From: Cryptomeria japonica
Taxonomy: Eukaryota > Streptophyta > Pinopsida > Cupressales > Cupressaceae
Assembly: GCF_030272615.1 (NCBI RefSeq)
Contig: NC_081406.1
Location: 109,937,283 to 110,001,282, forward strand
Length of the DNA stretch: 64,000 bases
Reading direction: 5' to 3'
Below, piece after piece: positions 11,175 to 23,621 of this stretch (the first letter of the stretch is position 1; each line of letters opens with the position of its first letter). Made by a program: the position numbers and the translations under genes. The notes beneath the pieces were generated by a model. That model did no database searches and was not told the origin of the DNA. It saw nothing but the letters and a program-made list of their open reading frames with translations.

Positions 11175-14100
11175 TGTGTATGTTAAGTTGTTGGCATTAG
11201 TATCCATGCCTACGAATTTGTGTTGCAAACCTTCACTGGACCAATGTTCTTATGGGCCTTATGATCCTAATGGGCCACTATTTTCGCAGGTTCATACTAT
11301 TCAAGTTATTTTTGTGCATTCAAGCCATGGATGATGTCCCTATTTGTGGCCTCACCTGACTTGGGCTAGGCTAGAAGTCTTGTGTTCATTGATAGAAGAA
11401 GAAGAAGAAAAAAAATAGACTATAACTTGTAAGGAAGGTAGTATCTTTATTTACTTTTAAAGTCTAATTTTTAATTGTAATTTATTGTGGTTTTGCATAT
11501 TTCATTTTACTTTTTTAAATTCTAGAACGTAATTTCATTATATTTACATTTTATGTTTTTCGAAGGCAATCATATTATTGTGAAAATTTAAATCTTATAA
11601 GATTTAAATCCTTTGATAATATTTTTCATCACATGATTATAAACCAATTCAATTTTTGCAAAACTATCCCTCTATATACTATAATGAAAATTTGACTCAT
11701 TGATATTCCTATACATTGTATCTTTAGGTTGCATATTAATGGAGCAAGCTAGAATCTTTTGGAATGCTTAATCAACTAATGATGTTTTATTTCTATTTTT
11801 GATTTGAAGACAATTTTAGAATGTCATCTTCATATATACAAAAGTTAAGACATACTACAATATATGTTATTTTGATATGTATGTGATGTTAGTAAGGCCT
11901 ATTTTATAATATATTTAATGTTTTAGAATATAAGAGTATGTTCATTGAGACTTTTAAACATTTATATCCTCTTCTAACATATGTAAATAGTATATTACTA
12001 TTTGATCTCTTTGTAGAACATGTAACAATACCTTATAGAGAATTGTGGTGCACGTAACATATTTGATATGAATTTGAACATAATTTTTATGTTACAAAAG
12101 TTCTAATGATTTATCATTTGAACGTAATTTTTATGTTACAAAAGCTCTAATGATTTATCATTTTGACTCACCATCATGTTTGACAAGTTCTTTATCTAAA
12201 TATTAAGATGAAAATGATAGTTTTCAAGTGTATTTCTTAAGAGCAATAAAAAAACTGAATTATCAGTGTAGTTTCATATTGAGATGATTTTGATTTATAA
12301 ATTAGAATACTAGAAAAAATTTAAGAATTTAGAAAGAGTTAAAAAACAGGGATTTTTCATGTGTAGAAATATTAAAATTAGTTGAAAGAAAAAATCGATG
12401 GGTTTTTATTTGTGTTTCTTAAAGTTTTTTTCATATGAATAGATTTAGTATCACTTGTTTTTTATTAAAATAATCTGAAAAACAAGGGTGTTGGCCTTGT
12501 ATACAAATAGTCCGTAGGTAACAAAAATAAAGACAACAAAACAAGGGTGCTGACCCTAAACAAGCTCAGGTTGAACATGCCATTAACAAAAAGTTAGAAG
12601 ACCACTATTAAAGGCCTGCCAAACCAGCAACAACACAATAGCAAAAATCTAAGATCCCGACTAAAGAGTGGGGAGAAACACCCGAAACTTGACATGGAAG
12701 AGTTTGGGGTGGGGAAGACTTACCTTTCCTCCTGTGACAAACAATGGTCTAGGCAATACTATTATTAGGAGTTCGACATTGCAGGTAGGGTCAAGCAGGG
12801 AAATCCCTTGAGAGTATTTGTCTACATCTGGAGTAGACTGTTGCTGCAAAACAGCGTATAGTATCACTTGTTTATAGTTTTTGTTTTACATGATTTTATG
12901 TTTAGTTTGCATTTTTCTTTGTGTAATCATGAATTTTATGTATATTTATCTTTGAGATGTATTTTTTGTTGAGGCTATTGTTATGGAAATGACTGTTAGA
13001 TCTGGTTTGTGTATAAGCTTTTGCTTGGTTTGTTTTTGGCATATAAATTCTAATTCTTTGGCAGTCTTATTATATATAGTAATTAAAATGATAAGTTTAT
13101 CAAATCAAAGATTATAACAAAATATCTATAAATAAACATTTCTGCCAGAACAACAAATATCAATACGATACTTTGATATTCTAAATTCACAAATATACAA
13201 TCAAAGAAACAATTTAATTTTCAGATATACACTTATTGCTTTTGGATTCAATTGTATATATTAAAATAGAATCCAGAAGCAATAAGTGTATATTAGAATG
13301 GATTGTAGAATTCTAATAGCTTTAATTTAATTTTCAATTAATAATCTTTTCTAAAAAAAATCTCAAATGTAAAACGACGAGAATAATTGAACAATTCTTC
13401 TAACAACTCATTTTTCTAAAGGGTAGTTAAACATCCAAATCACCATTAAATTTTCATGACAGACAAATATGACCAAAGAATTCCAAGCCTAATGAAAGAC
13501 TTAAAACGTGTAGAGATTTGGATCTTAAAAAACTCATGTTAAAAACATAAAAAACAATAACAATAATTTGCAATGGAATCCTTTGGAACCAGCCAAACTG
13601 ATAATAAATAAATATCAAGTGCGTATCTGCCATTCCACCATCATTCAATGAATGGCCCCTCTCACTCCCCTTAATGAAGGGAAAAGATCAAATCAAATGA
13701 AGACTGTAAGAAAGCGAAGGAGGAAACGTCCATATTATGGGCTCACAAGCTTTTGACCATGGACAAACCCAATGAAATGTAAGTTAAGCCCAAACAATGA
13801 GGTTTAGTGGAATATACATTGTCTCTACAAGTTGATGTGACTTTCCTTGTCATATACTCTTAATATATACACCATTCTTTCTGATATTTTGTGAGTAGAG
13901 ACAATGTGATTTTATGCATATGTTATATCAAAAGATACCCATATAGGTTAGAAATCAACACTATTTGAATAGATATTCATCTTTCACAAACATAGATTGA
14001 AGAGTTGGGGTTTATAAGAGTGTTTTCATTTAATTAGTGAAGATAAATGGTCTATTTCTTGATATGATATTTATGAAGGTTTGAATCTTTTTATGAGTGA

Positions 14101-14923
14101 TGGAGTCATATTTGACTTTCAGATCATTTAAAAGATTATTAGTCGTAGAGAATTTTTTTTTTCTAATTTAGATATATATTGAAATATAATATTATAATTT
14201 CGTGTGGAAAAAGTTTATCAAGATATTGTTGTTTATAGGAGGGTTATTCATTTGTGCAGTCTACAAAATATATATAATATTATAATTCATGGATTAGAAA
14301 TAAAACATATGTTTTAATTATTTTTATTAAAAAAGATTGGTATCAATAAAATTTAAGAATCTTTTGTTTTTAAAAAAATTAATAGAGAAATGTGTGGCTT
14401 AAAAAATGGAGCTCATCTCATGTGTTTTCTTGTATAGAAAGAAAAGTTGAATAATAACGTAATACAATTTAGATTTGTATGAAAGAATAAAAGACTTGCT
14501 CCATCATTTTCATTTCATCATTTACATTCAATAAATATGGGGAGACTTCGAAATTGTATTAAGAAATATATTTTAAATAAACAATATTATTGTAGAGGAG
14601 AAAAGAAAGCATATATATAATTTTAAGTTGTTATTTTGGAAGTATATTTTTAGTATATTATTTAGGAATATTTATTTATTTTTTATTTCTATAATTATAT
14701 CCAAACATGGGAATGAAAGTGAACTTGTATTGGATAGAATTGGAGAGATTCAAAATTCGAAGTTCAGTAGTAGCATTGTTAGAGTTGATAACTCTGAGAA
14801 GATACCCTCTTTATAAGATTAAGTGAACCCTACTCTTAACAAGAATGAAAAATAGAGTGAGAATGTTGTAGCAATCACTAGGAGAGAACCTAACTTAGAA
14901 ATTATTGAAAGGAGGCAATTACT
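11175..14923. other. AT-rich non-coding region
   Basis: Follows the primer site of the second LTR of B. The first ~150 bp may be leftover interior of that element. No coding frame was recognised; only short chance ORFs with low-complexity translation. Contains one convincing hairpin (13226-13292) and many A/T runs. Confidence 0.55.
13226..13292. repeat. Inverted repeat (hairpin), 24-bp arms
   Basis: The left arm 13226-13249 and right arm 13269-13292 are reverse complements with one mismatch, separated by a 19-bp AT-rich loop. The arms begin TATACACTTATTGC and end GCAATAAGTGTATA. It could be the relic of a small inverted-repeat transposon or a foldback RNA; no target duplication was found. 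Confidence 0.85.
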
Positions 14924-16156
14924 TGTTAGACAACTCAGATAACCAGAGGACAACTGAGAGGGCGGGAGGTGAATCAGTTGTCAATAAATTACAGAACTTT
15001 AAGCATTCAAATCCTTATTACCGGAACACAAAAACTCAATACTAGAATAACTGAAATAGTAATAAACATAAACATAAACATAAATCACAAAATAGTTACC
15101 ATCCATCCCGAACACATGACACCAGGATTTGTACGTGGAAAACTCGGTAAAGGGAAAAACCACGGTGGGAAGCCTACCCATAGTCAGATAATACTTCTGC
15201 AGTAAGTATGTGATTACAAAATGAGGGGCCTGCACATGCAGGAAGGCCAACAGCCTAGAGTGCATTGCTCATCACAAAAGGAGCCTCACTGACTACAATC
15301 CAGAAAGAAGAGTGAATTGCAAAGATATCATCTCCTATGGTTGAGTACAGTTCCAGTTAAGATCAGTTTCAGAGATCTTAAACCTCTCTTACCAACCCAA
15401 TTCGATCATCTATGATCGACCAAAACTCCTGCATATGATTACAATATTATTCACATAGGCAATCGCATAACTATCCCATAACCATAATCCCATGATCTAC
15501 AAAGAGATCTTACATCATATATATACCAACCCGAGACCTAAACAATTAGGTTGGCCACCTAAAAGATAATACAATAAGTTCACAACATAAACTTGCAATC
15601 CAATGATCAACTAAGTTGGCTTAGGCTGAAAACAATGTAAACCAATCATTAAATCTCGTCGGTAATGCATCAGGAACACCCTCCAACACGTTACATAATT
15701 GATCCATAACCTAGATAACACCGGACCCAAAATAGGTTGTCATAAACCAAATCCAACACCACCAAACAATAGGAACACGAACAAGATAACCAACAACATC
15801 TCGAAAGCCATCTAGAAGCCGCACCAACACGACTTATCATGTGCATCAAAAGATCTTCAGCAAAGGTTTGCCGGTAAAACCCTTACTCGTGACCAAAAGG
15901 CTTACTAGAACAAATGATAGTATCTGAGTCATCAAATCCCAAACCAACTAATCATGATATGCATCTAAATAGCATGAATGATAGATCCAAATTAATTCCA
16001 CAAACCCAAGCATATCAAAGCATACCAAATCAATATCATAATCCAACCACTCTACCAGAAACAACTGGAAACCAGTAAACAACCAAAACAACTGGTTTTG
16101 TCATCAATGACAAAATATCAATACAACACATAATAAATTCTTCCAATTTGCCAACA
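14924..16156 (-). repeat. 3' LTR of Copia element C
   Basis: Starts TGTTAGACAACTC at the left and ends TTTGCCAACA next to the polypurine tract (1,233 bp). Aligns over its whole length with 20775-22030. Confidence 0.9.
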
Positions 16157-16172
16157 ATCTCCCCTTTGGCAT
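16157..16172 (-). other. Polypurine tract of element C
   Basis: On the minus strand the sequence reads GCCAAAGGGGGAGAT just before the start of the 3' LTR. It would prime plus-strand DNA synthesis. Confidence 0.8.
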
Positions 16173-16510
16173 TGATGGCAACACTAGATGTGAAAAACAT
16201 CCAAGTGCCAAGAAATGCCAAACAAGTCTCCCTTTATGAAAGACAACCAACAATCTCTCACAAAATGATATAGAAATGAAGCTCTGAACCAAATCCCCTA
16301 ATGAATATATCTCCCCCTTATGTTTTTCAAGAGAATAACTCTCGCCCTTTGACATCAATTATGAAGATCTGACATAAATATCAAAGAAAAATCATAAATC
16401 CCCTGATTCTTACAACTAACTACTCCCCTTGAGTAGTATCACCACCACATCAATCCGAAATGAGTAAAAGCTCTGATAATGCATACCAAACTGATGCCAA
16501 TTAGCATCAC

Positions 16511-17110
16511 TCAGGTCTCTGCTGGAGGGGCATAAAGCCCCAATCTATCTCTAAAGTACTCAAACGATTCTGTAGGTAAAGGTTTAGTGAAGATGTCTGC
16601 AATCTGCTCTTTAGTGTTCACATAAACCAGTCTGACTTCATTTGCTTCCACCTTCTCCTTCAAAAAGTTATACTTGATAGATATGTGCTTTGTCTTAGAA
16701 TGAAATACCAGATTCTTTGATAAATCAATAGTAATAGAGTTATCACAGTGAATAACTACTGGTTCACTACAATCCACCTATATATCCTTCAACATTTTCT
16801 TCATCCATAGAATTTGTGTACAGTTAGTAGCAACATCAACATACTCAACTTTAGCAGTAGATAAAGAGGTACATGACTGCTTTTTGCTGATCCATGAAAC
16901 AAGTTTCTTTCCAAGAAAGAAAGCTCCACCAGATGTGCTCTTCCGGTCATCAACATCTCCAACCCAATCTGCATCTATATATGCACATAATGTAAAGTCA
17001 TCATTTTTAGGATACCACAAACCATATTTAGTTGTTCCCTGCAAATAACTAAAAATCCTTTTCACCGCACTCATGATTTTCTCTAGGATCACCCTGATAT
17101 CTTCATACAA
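16511..17110 (-). pseudogene. Copia RNase H (element C)
   Basis: Terminal RNase H domain of the polyprotein. The N-terminal part at 16778-17110 has AYIDADWVGDVDDRKSTSGG, with the catalytic Asp, and LVSWISKKQSCTSLSTAKVEY. In the active enzyme the last motif is STAEAEY, so a catalytic Glu is replaced by Lys. The C-terminal part at 16511-16777 has IHCDNSITIDLSKN and ends with the family-typical ADIFTKPLP. Both parts are in the same frame, interrupted by one TAG at a likely Gln codon. Confidence 0.88.
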
Positions 17111-18143
17111 TACAGACTACATTCATTATATCCGGTCTAGTTTGAGTCAAATATAAAAAACCTCCAATCATAGACTTGTACCTTGTAGGATTTACCGATG
17201 CAGATGCATCTTTCTTTGTCAATTTCTCACTTGTAACCATAGGTGTACCAACCAGTTTAGAACTTTCCATATCAAATTTCTTCAACAACTCCCTAGCATA
17301 CTTAGTTTGATAGATGAAAATAACTTTATCAGTTTGAGTAATCTGCAAACCTAAGAAGAATTTCATCTCCCCAATCATAGACATCTCAAATTCATTCTTC
17401 ATATTGTTAGATAATTTCATACACAACTTATCTTCACCTCCAAAAATGATATCATCAACAAAGACTTCAATAATTAATATGTCATCATCAATGATTTTAT
17501 AAGAAATTACTGTCAGCATTACCTTTAGTGAAATCAAGCTTCAAAAGATATTTATCCAATCTTGCATACCAAGCTCTTGGGGCTTGTTTTAATCCATATA
17601 AAGCTTTCTTTAACCTGCAAACCATGTTTTTGTCATCTGAAAGTGAAAATCCATTAGGTTACTCAATATAAACTTCCTCTTCAAGATCTCCATTCAGAAA
17701 TACACACTTAACATCCATCTGATAAACCTTGTATATCTTATGTGTAGCATAAGCAATAAATAATTTCAAAACTTCAATCCTAGCTACTGGTGCAAAGGTT
17801 TCACCATAATCAATTTAGGTTCCTTCTGAGAATATCCTTTACAAACCAATCTAGATTTATTCCTCACAACTTGTCCATCTTCATTCAATTTATTCCTAAA
17901 AACCCATTTAGTTCCAATAACATTCTTAATTTTAGGTCAGGGAACTAAAGTCCATGAGTTATTCTTTTCTATCTGAACTAATTCTTCTTCCATAGCTTTC
18001 ATCCAACATTCATCTTTACAAGATTCAATTACTGATGTCGGTTCAACTTGAGAAATTAAACATACCTTATCAGCTACCAACCTTCTTCTTGTCATCACTC
18101 CTTTGTTTTTGTCTCCAATAATTTGATCTTCTGAATTATTCAA
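17103..18143 (-). pseudogene. Copia reverse transcriptase (element C)
   Basis: The RT core is broken into three frames. The best piece, 17103-17537, carries FVDDIIFGGEDKL (active-site box) and the box MIGEMKFFLGLQITQT. The N-terminal start of the domain is at 17937-18143 (WMKAMEEELVQIEKNNSW). Between 17540 and 17936 the matching peptides are present but interrupted by stops and shifts. The first half therefore cannot be translated, although the catalytic Asp pair is still there. Confidence 0.88.
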
Positions 18144-18149
18144 CCTTAC

Positions 18150-19446
18150 ATACCTAGGAGTCTTCTGATTTTCTATTCCTCTACCCTAATCTTCAGTTAC
18201 TATTGAATTTTATGATACTGCCGGAGTAACTGGTTCAACATTTTGTTTTGGTGTAGGTGCTACCAGTTCAGTTATGATCATTTCCACTGCCGGTTCTCTC
18301 TTATAAGTTCTTATTTGACTTCTATTCTGCTCATCCACCTTGACATTTGTGCTCTCCAGAATTCTATGCAATCTTTTGTTATAACATCTATATGTTTTTT
18401 TTTCATTAGAATAACCAAGAAATATTCCTTCATCACATTTAGGATCAAATTTTCCAATGGAATCATCTCTTTTGATATAGTATTTACTACCAAAGATTCT
18501 AAAATACTTAACTATCAGTGTATGACCAAACCATAACTCATAAGGTGTCTTATCGATATCTCCTTTGATGAACTTTGTTGAATGTGTATACCACCGTGCT
18601 TATAGCTTCTCTCCAGTAGACATGAGGTAGATTAGCTTCCATCATCATAGTTCTATCTGCATCCAAGATAGCTTTGTTCGTCCTTTCCACAACTCCATTC
18701 TGTTGAGGTGTCCGGGGTGCAAACAACTGTCTCCTTATCCCATTCTTCTCACAATAGTTGTTAAATTCACCGGATGTGAATTCTCCACCCCGATTTGACC
18801 TTGAATATTTAATCTTCAATCCTATCTCTGTCTCAACTTTAGCTTTAAATATTTTAAACTTTTCAAATGCTTCAGATTTCTCTCTTAGAAAAGTAACCTG
18901 CATCATTCTTGAATAGTCATCAATGATTAGCATGAAATATCTATCACCCTGAAAACTTTTGATTCTAGCAGGATCACACAAATCAATATGAATAAGATCA
19001 AGAACATCATTAGATTTGTCTTGTGTACTCTTAAAAGAAATTATGACTTTCTTTCCCATTTGATGTTCCTTACATACTGGATTATAGGGCTTTACAATCT
19101 TAGGTATACCTCTAACTACCTTAGTAGAACTAATCTTCACAATACAATCAAAATTCACATGACACGACCTCTTATGTTGTAGCCAACTCTCATCAATTTG
19201 TGCAATCAAACATGTCTTCTCACTGGAGTTCAAATGAAATATACTACCTTTAGTCTGTGTACTGGTTGCAATCTCCAATCCAAATCTATTGATAATCTTG
19301 CATTTTCCATCCTTGAATTGTAACCGAAGTCCCTTATCCACCAATTGTCCTACACTCAAAAGATCATGCCTTAAACCTTCAACATGATAAACATTGTCAG
19401 TGTTATGCTTACCATCCAATGATATAGTTCCTCTTCTTCTGATCAT
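18150..19446 (-). pseudogene. Copia integrase (element C)
   Basis: Open stretch 18550-19446 (298 codons). It begins in the protease/GAG-pre-integrase linker (HDLLSVGQLVDKG) and has a zinc-binding segment (LQHKRSCHVNFD, CKEHQMGKK; one Cys of the usual CKEC is His). The core follows with HIDLCDPAR, RSNRGGEFTSG and PQQNGVVERTN. The last catalytic Glu is present, but the middle Asp (normally RSDRGGEF) is Asn. The C-terminal tail lies at 18150-18536 in another frame (RIFGSKYYI-like region, then KHIDVITKDC). Confidence 0.88.
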
Positions 19447-19488
19447 ACATGCTTTGTCATCTCCAAATCTAACCAGACCACCATCAAA

Positions 19489-19689
19489 TTATTGCAAAGA
19501 TAAGAACTTCCTTTTATCTCCAGTCATATGATGTGAACATCCACTGTCAATTACCCATTCATCCTTGTCTTCAATTTTAGTAGCAAGGGCCTTCTCTTCA
19601 GGTACCAGATCATCTTCCTTGATAGCCAAAAATACCCATTCCTTTCCATTTTTCAGATCCACTAGATGAATCTTGTAACGGTTCATCAT
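19489..19689 (-). pseudogene. Copia aspartic protease (element C)
   Basis: Short piece with the intact protease active site in WVIDSGCSHHMTGDKRKF. It continues in the same frame into the integrase part after one stop near 19488. At that stop, element A has Glu in the corresponding position (FQEYSGGL), so the stop here is not a simple C-to-T change. Confidence 0.88.
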
Positions 19690-19698
19690 CAGAATTAA

Positions 19699-20718
19699 TC
19701 ACACCTTCCTCATCCGCATAGTAACATGATTTGTCTTTTTTCTCCTGTACTTATTCTTGTTATGATAATCATGGTTAGGCCTAAATGATCTTCTAGCTCT
19801 TTCTTTAAATCTTGAATTCCTTTCAGGACATCTAGATGCAAAATGACCTATCTTATTACATGCAAAGCATTTAAAAGGTGATTTTCCTTCATACTTACTT
19901 CCTGTCGGTCCTTTAGGTACTTTTCTAGAAAATAAGGCTTCAAGTTGCTCAAACTCTTCATCTTCTTTCTTCATATCCTCTAGTTCCTTCGCATATAAAG
20001 CTTTCCAATCACTCTTGACGGTAGATGATGTAGATGCATGAAAAGAAGGTTTAGATTTTACAGCTCCAGAAGGTCCAAATTCCTCAAGTTCAAAAGAAGA
20101 TAACTTCCCAACCAAGGTATCCCTATTAATAGAGGTGTTTGCCATAATTCTCAGTCCATTAATTGCAGTAGCCTTCATCTTATAATCTGGTGGAAAAGCT
20201 ATCAGTACTTTAGAAATGATTTCATCTTCGCTCAGAGATCCACCACAAAATTGAATTCCCATAACAATCTAATTAACTCTCTCCATAAAAGCAGTAATCC
20301 TTTCATCTTCTTCCATCTTTAGGTTCTCATACCTCACTTGGTAACCATCAAGTTTAGCAATTTTAACAGTAGGGTCACCTTCATTCAGAGTCTCTAATTT
20401 GTCCCATATAGCCTTTGCAGTTGATTTGTCAGTTAGTCCCATTATTTGCTGATCAGAAAGTACACACAAAAGGACTTCTCTAGCTCTATAATCATTCTCA
20501 AGCTCCTTATCCAGGTCTGCCAAAGGAGCATTACCTGATGCCAGATTCAAAGTTGTTACCCCTTTCTCAGTGATCTCCCAGATTTCCTTTCCAAAACATC
20601 TTAGATGAGTTTCCATCTGAATCTTCCATACCCTACAATTTGTTCCATCAAGCCTAGGAATTTCTCTCCGGCAAACAACTGCAGATGTATTTGATGAACT
20701 TGAATTGTTAGATGCCAT
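19699..20718 (-). pseudogene. Copia gag (element C)
   Basis: Two in-frame pieces, 20269-20718 and 19699-20262, split by a single TAG. The protein starts MASNNSSSSNTSAVV and has the gag boxes LDGTNCRVWKIQMETHL and CGGSLSEDEIISKV. It also has an intact CCHC zinc knuckle (CFACNKIGHFASRC), which binds the packaged RNA. The start at 20718 is the first Met before the conserved N-terminal box and lies 43 bp from the primer site. Confidence 0.9.
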
Positions 20719-20760
20719 ATTTTCTTACTCAACCAGTTAAGCTTCTACAGAGAGGACCAA

Positions 20761-20772
20761 TCTCTAATACCA
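20761..20772 (-). other. Primer-binding site of element C
   Basis: The minus strand reads TGGTATTAGAGA, two bases inside the 5' LTR. It differs from the initiator-Met primer site TGGTATCAGAGC at two positions, one of them C-to-T. Confidence 0.85.
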
Positions 20773-20774
20773 AT

Positions 20775-22030
20775 TGTTGGACAACTCAGATAACCAGAGG
20801 ACAACTAAGAGGGGGGGGGGGGGGTGAATCAGTTGTCAACAGATTACAAAACTTTAAGCATTCAAATCCTTAATATTGGAATGCATAAACTCAATATCAG
20901 AATGCATAAACCAAATACCAAAAAAATTGATATAGCAATTAAACATAAACATAAATCACAGAACATGTGACACCAAGATTTGTACATGGAAACCCCGGTA
21001 AAGGGAAAAACCACGGTGGGAAGCCTACCCATAGTCAGATAATACTTCTGCAATAAGTATGTGATTACAAAATGAGGGGCCTACACATGCAGGAAGGCCA
21101 TTAGAATAGAGCGTATTGCTCATCACAAAAGGAGCCTTACTGACTACAAAATAAATCCAGACTACAATCCAAAAAGAAAAGTGAACTGCAAAGATATCAT
21201 CTCCTATGGATGAGTACAGTTTCGGTTAAGCTCGGTACCAAAGGTCTTAAACCTCTCTTATCAATGCCATTCGATCACTTATGATTGACCAAAACTCTTG
21301 AATATGATTATAATATTATTCACGGTAATCGCATAACTATTCTATAACCATAATCCCATAATCCCATGATCTACAAAGAGATCTTGCATCATATATATAC
21401 CAACCCGGGACCTAAACAACTAAGTTGGCCACCTTCAAGATAATACAAAAAAATCACAACATAAACCTGCAATCTAATGATCAACCAAGTCGGCTTAGGC
21501 CGAAAACAATGTAAACCAATCATTAAATCCTGTCGGTAAGGCATCAAGAAAATCCTCCAACACGTTACATAAACCGGTCCATAACCTAGATAACACTGGA
21601 CCCAAAATAGGTCGACATAAACCAAATCCAACACCACCGATCAACATGAACACGAACAAGATAACCAACAGTATCCTGAAAGCCATCTAGAAGCTGCACC
21701 AACACCACTTATCATGTGCATGAAAAGATCTTCAACAAAGGTTTGTCGGTAAAACCCTTATCGATGACCAAAAGGCTTACTAGAACAAATGATAGTATCT
21801 GAGTCATCAAATCACAAACCAATTGATTGTGATACGCATCTAAATAGAATGAATGGCAAATCCAAATCAATTCCACAAACCAAAGCATACTAGAGCATAC
21901 CAGATCAATATCATAATCCAACCACTCTACCAGAACCAACTGAAAACTGGTAAACAACCAAAACAGTCGGTGTTTCCATCAATGACAAAACATCAATGCA
22001 ACACATAATCAATTCCTCCAAATTGCCAGC
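20775..22030 (-). repeat. 5' LTR of Copia element C
   Basis: Begins TGTTGGACAACTC and contains a run of 13 G (20811-20823) where the 3' LTR has GGGCGGGAGG. It ends near AATTGCCAGC, where the partner has TTTGCCAACA, so the terminal bases are mutated and the exact edge is uncertain by a few bases. Confidence 0.85.
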
Positions 22031-22184
22031 CTAGAATTGGTTTCTCTCCCACCTCTACAAAGGATAACAAAGTGTGTAGGATGAAAATGGAATAAAGTAA
22101 ACCTAAGACCTAATCCCACTCTCATGCACACATTGGAATATGAAAGGACCTAAAGAGATGATTCACTTTGATCACTTCTCGCAA

Positions 22185-22205
22185 GAGAGAGAGAGAGAGA
22201 GAGAG
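22185..22205. repeat. (GA)n microsatellite
   Basis: About ten GA units inside LTR D. On the sense strand of the LTR this is a CT-rich patch; other LTRs of the family have only GGCTCTCTCTTAC at the equivalent place. Confidence 0.95.
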
Positions 22206-23621
22206 TTAAGGAATATCTTTAGGGTTTCTATTCCTTTGATACTTTGAAGAGGAGATGTGCCAAATGTGATGAAATGATCAACTATGCTAAGAGAGATAGG
22301 AAAGAATGCAGATGTAAAAGTTAAAATTCTGAAAATTGCAAATTTGGTGTTGAGACACTCAGTAAATAGCATAAAAGGGAATTCAAGTGTGCACCTATCA
22401 CTGAATTTGAGGCTGACTGAGTAGGACCAGGGCGCCATGCCTTGGTCTCTAATACTGCACATAGCCGTCCTTCTGGAAATCAGGTCCTGAATTCTTGCAC
22501 TGTTGAACTGCCATAAAAAGTTGCAAAATATAGAGGACTAGGGCGCCATGCCTTGGTCCTGGACTAGGGCACCATGCCCTACTCTTAGAAATATGAGATC
22601 TTGCTTTGATACCAAGTCTGCACTTGTGTGTTCTATGGGTCCCAAAGATCGTGAGTCCGTCAAATCTTTGTACCTCAACCTGCATCTTGAAAAATGGTGT
22701 CTAGGTGGCTATAAAGGGTTTTTACTTAGTCAAACCCTTTGTTTTGGTGTTTTCTACCTCAACAAATAGCCTATAATGTACCAAAAAATGTGTGTGCAAT
22801 AATCTTGCGTGTGTGTGTATATCTTAAAATGAACAAGAAAGTAAATCTAGAGTTCTACCCCATGCTTGAGAGTAAACCATAAATGAATGTAAATGTAAAT
22901 ACTTCAAATGAAAAATGCAATAATGGATCTAAAGTATTAATGTAAATATGAAAATGATTGTTATGAAGCTCATACAAAGATATGAAAATAACATGAAACC
23001 ATACCAAACCCTAAAGGAGAGGTATTGTAAGCCAATCAACAGTCGGTGATCTCCTATTATTCTTCAGTATCTTTAAATCTCCAATTGATGATAAAAATGG
23101 TTGATGTAGACTTGACAAATTCTTGATTTGTTGATTGAAGACTTCCCATAAACTTGCACTTTCACTTCATAAGAGGCTCCTTCAAATGAGGAAAGAGAAG
23201 GCTATATATATGAAACCCTAACTTTTCTTTTGATTATAGGCCGACCTAGAATCAATATAATTTTGCAATCCTTTGGATTTAAACATAAAAAAATTGCCAA
23301 AATATGCTCCCAAAATTTGGGGAGAAAAAGTAGGGACCAAGAGGCATCATCCCGGTCCAAACAACTTTTTTCCAAATTTTTAGGGAAGCAAGATATTGTG
23401 ATTCTAAAGTCAATTCCTGAAGGATACGATGATTCAAGGTGTTTAGGTATGGGAACTCAGGCCTTGAAGGTTGAAATAGGACATAATTAGGGATTTTGGT
23501 GAATTAATTAATTGAAAGCTTAAAATAAAAAAGGGCACACTTAGGGTTAACGACCCAATTTTATGATGTGTAAAGGGATGAAAGAAGACTTTAGATATAA
23601 TTAAATTAATTAATTAAATGT

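Larger units (their letters stand above)
14924..22030 (-). mobile_element. Ty1/Copia LTR retrotransposon C, both LTRs present
   Basis: Element of about 7.1 kb on the minus strand: 5' LTR 20775-22030, primer site 20761-20772, gag, protease, integrase, RT, RNase H, polypurine tract and 3' LTR 14924-16156. The two LTRs are clearly alignable but differ at many positions (by eye roughly 15%), so the insertion is old. The sequence before the left LTR is TTACT; no matching 5-bp copy follows the right LTR, whose last bases are also degraded. The right edge may therefore have been altered by the neighbouring insertion D. Confidence 0.93.
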
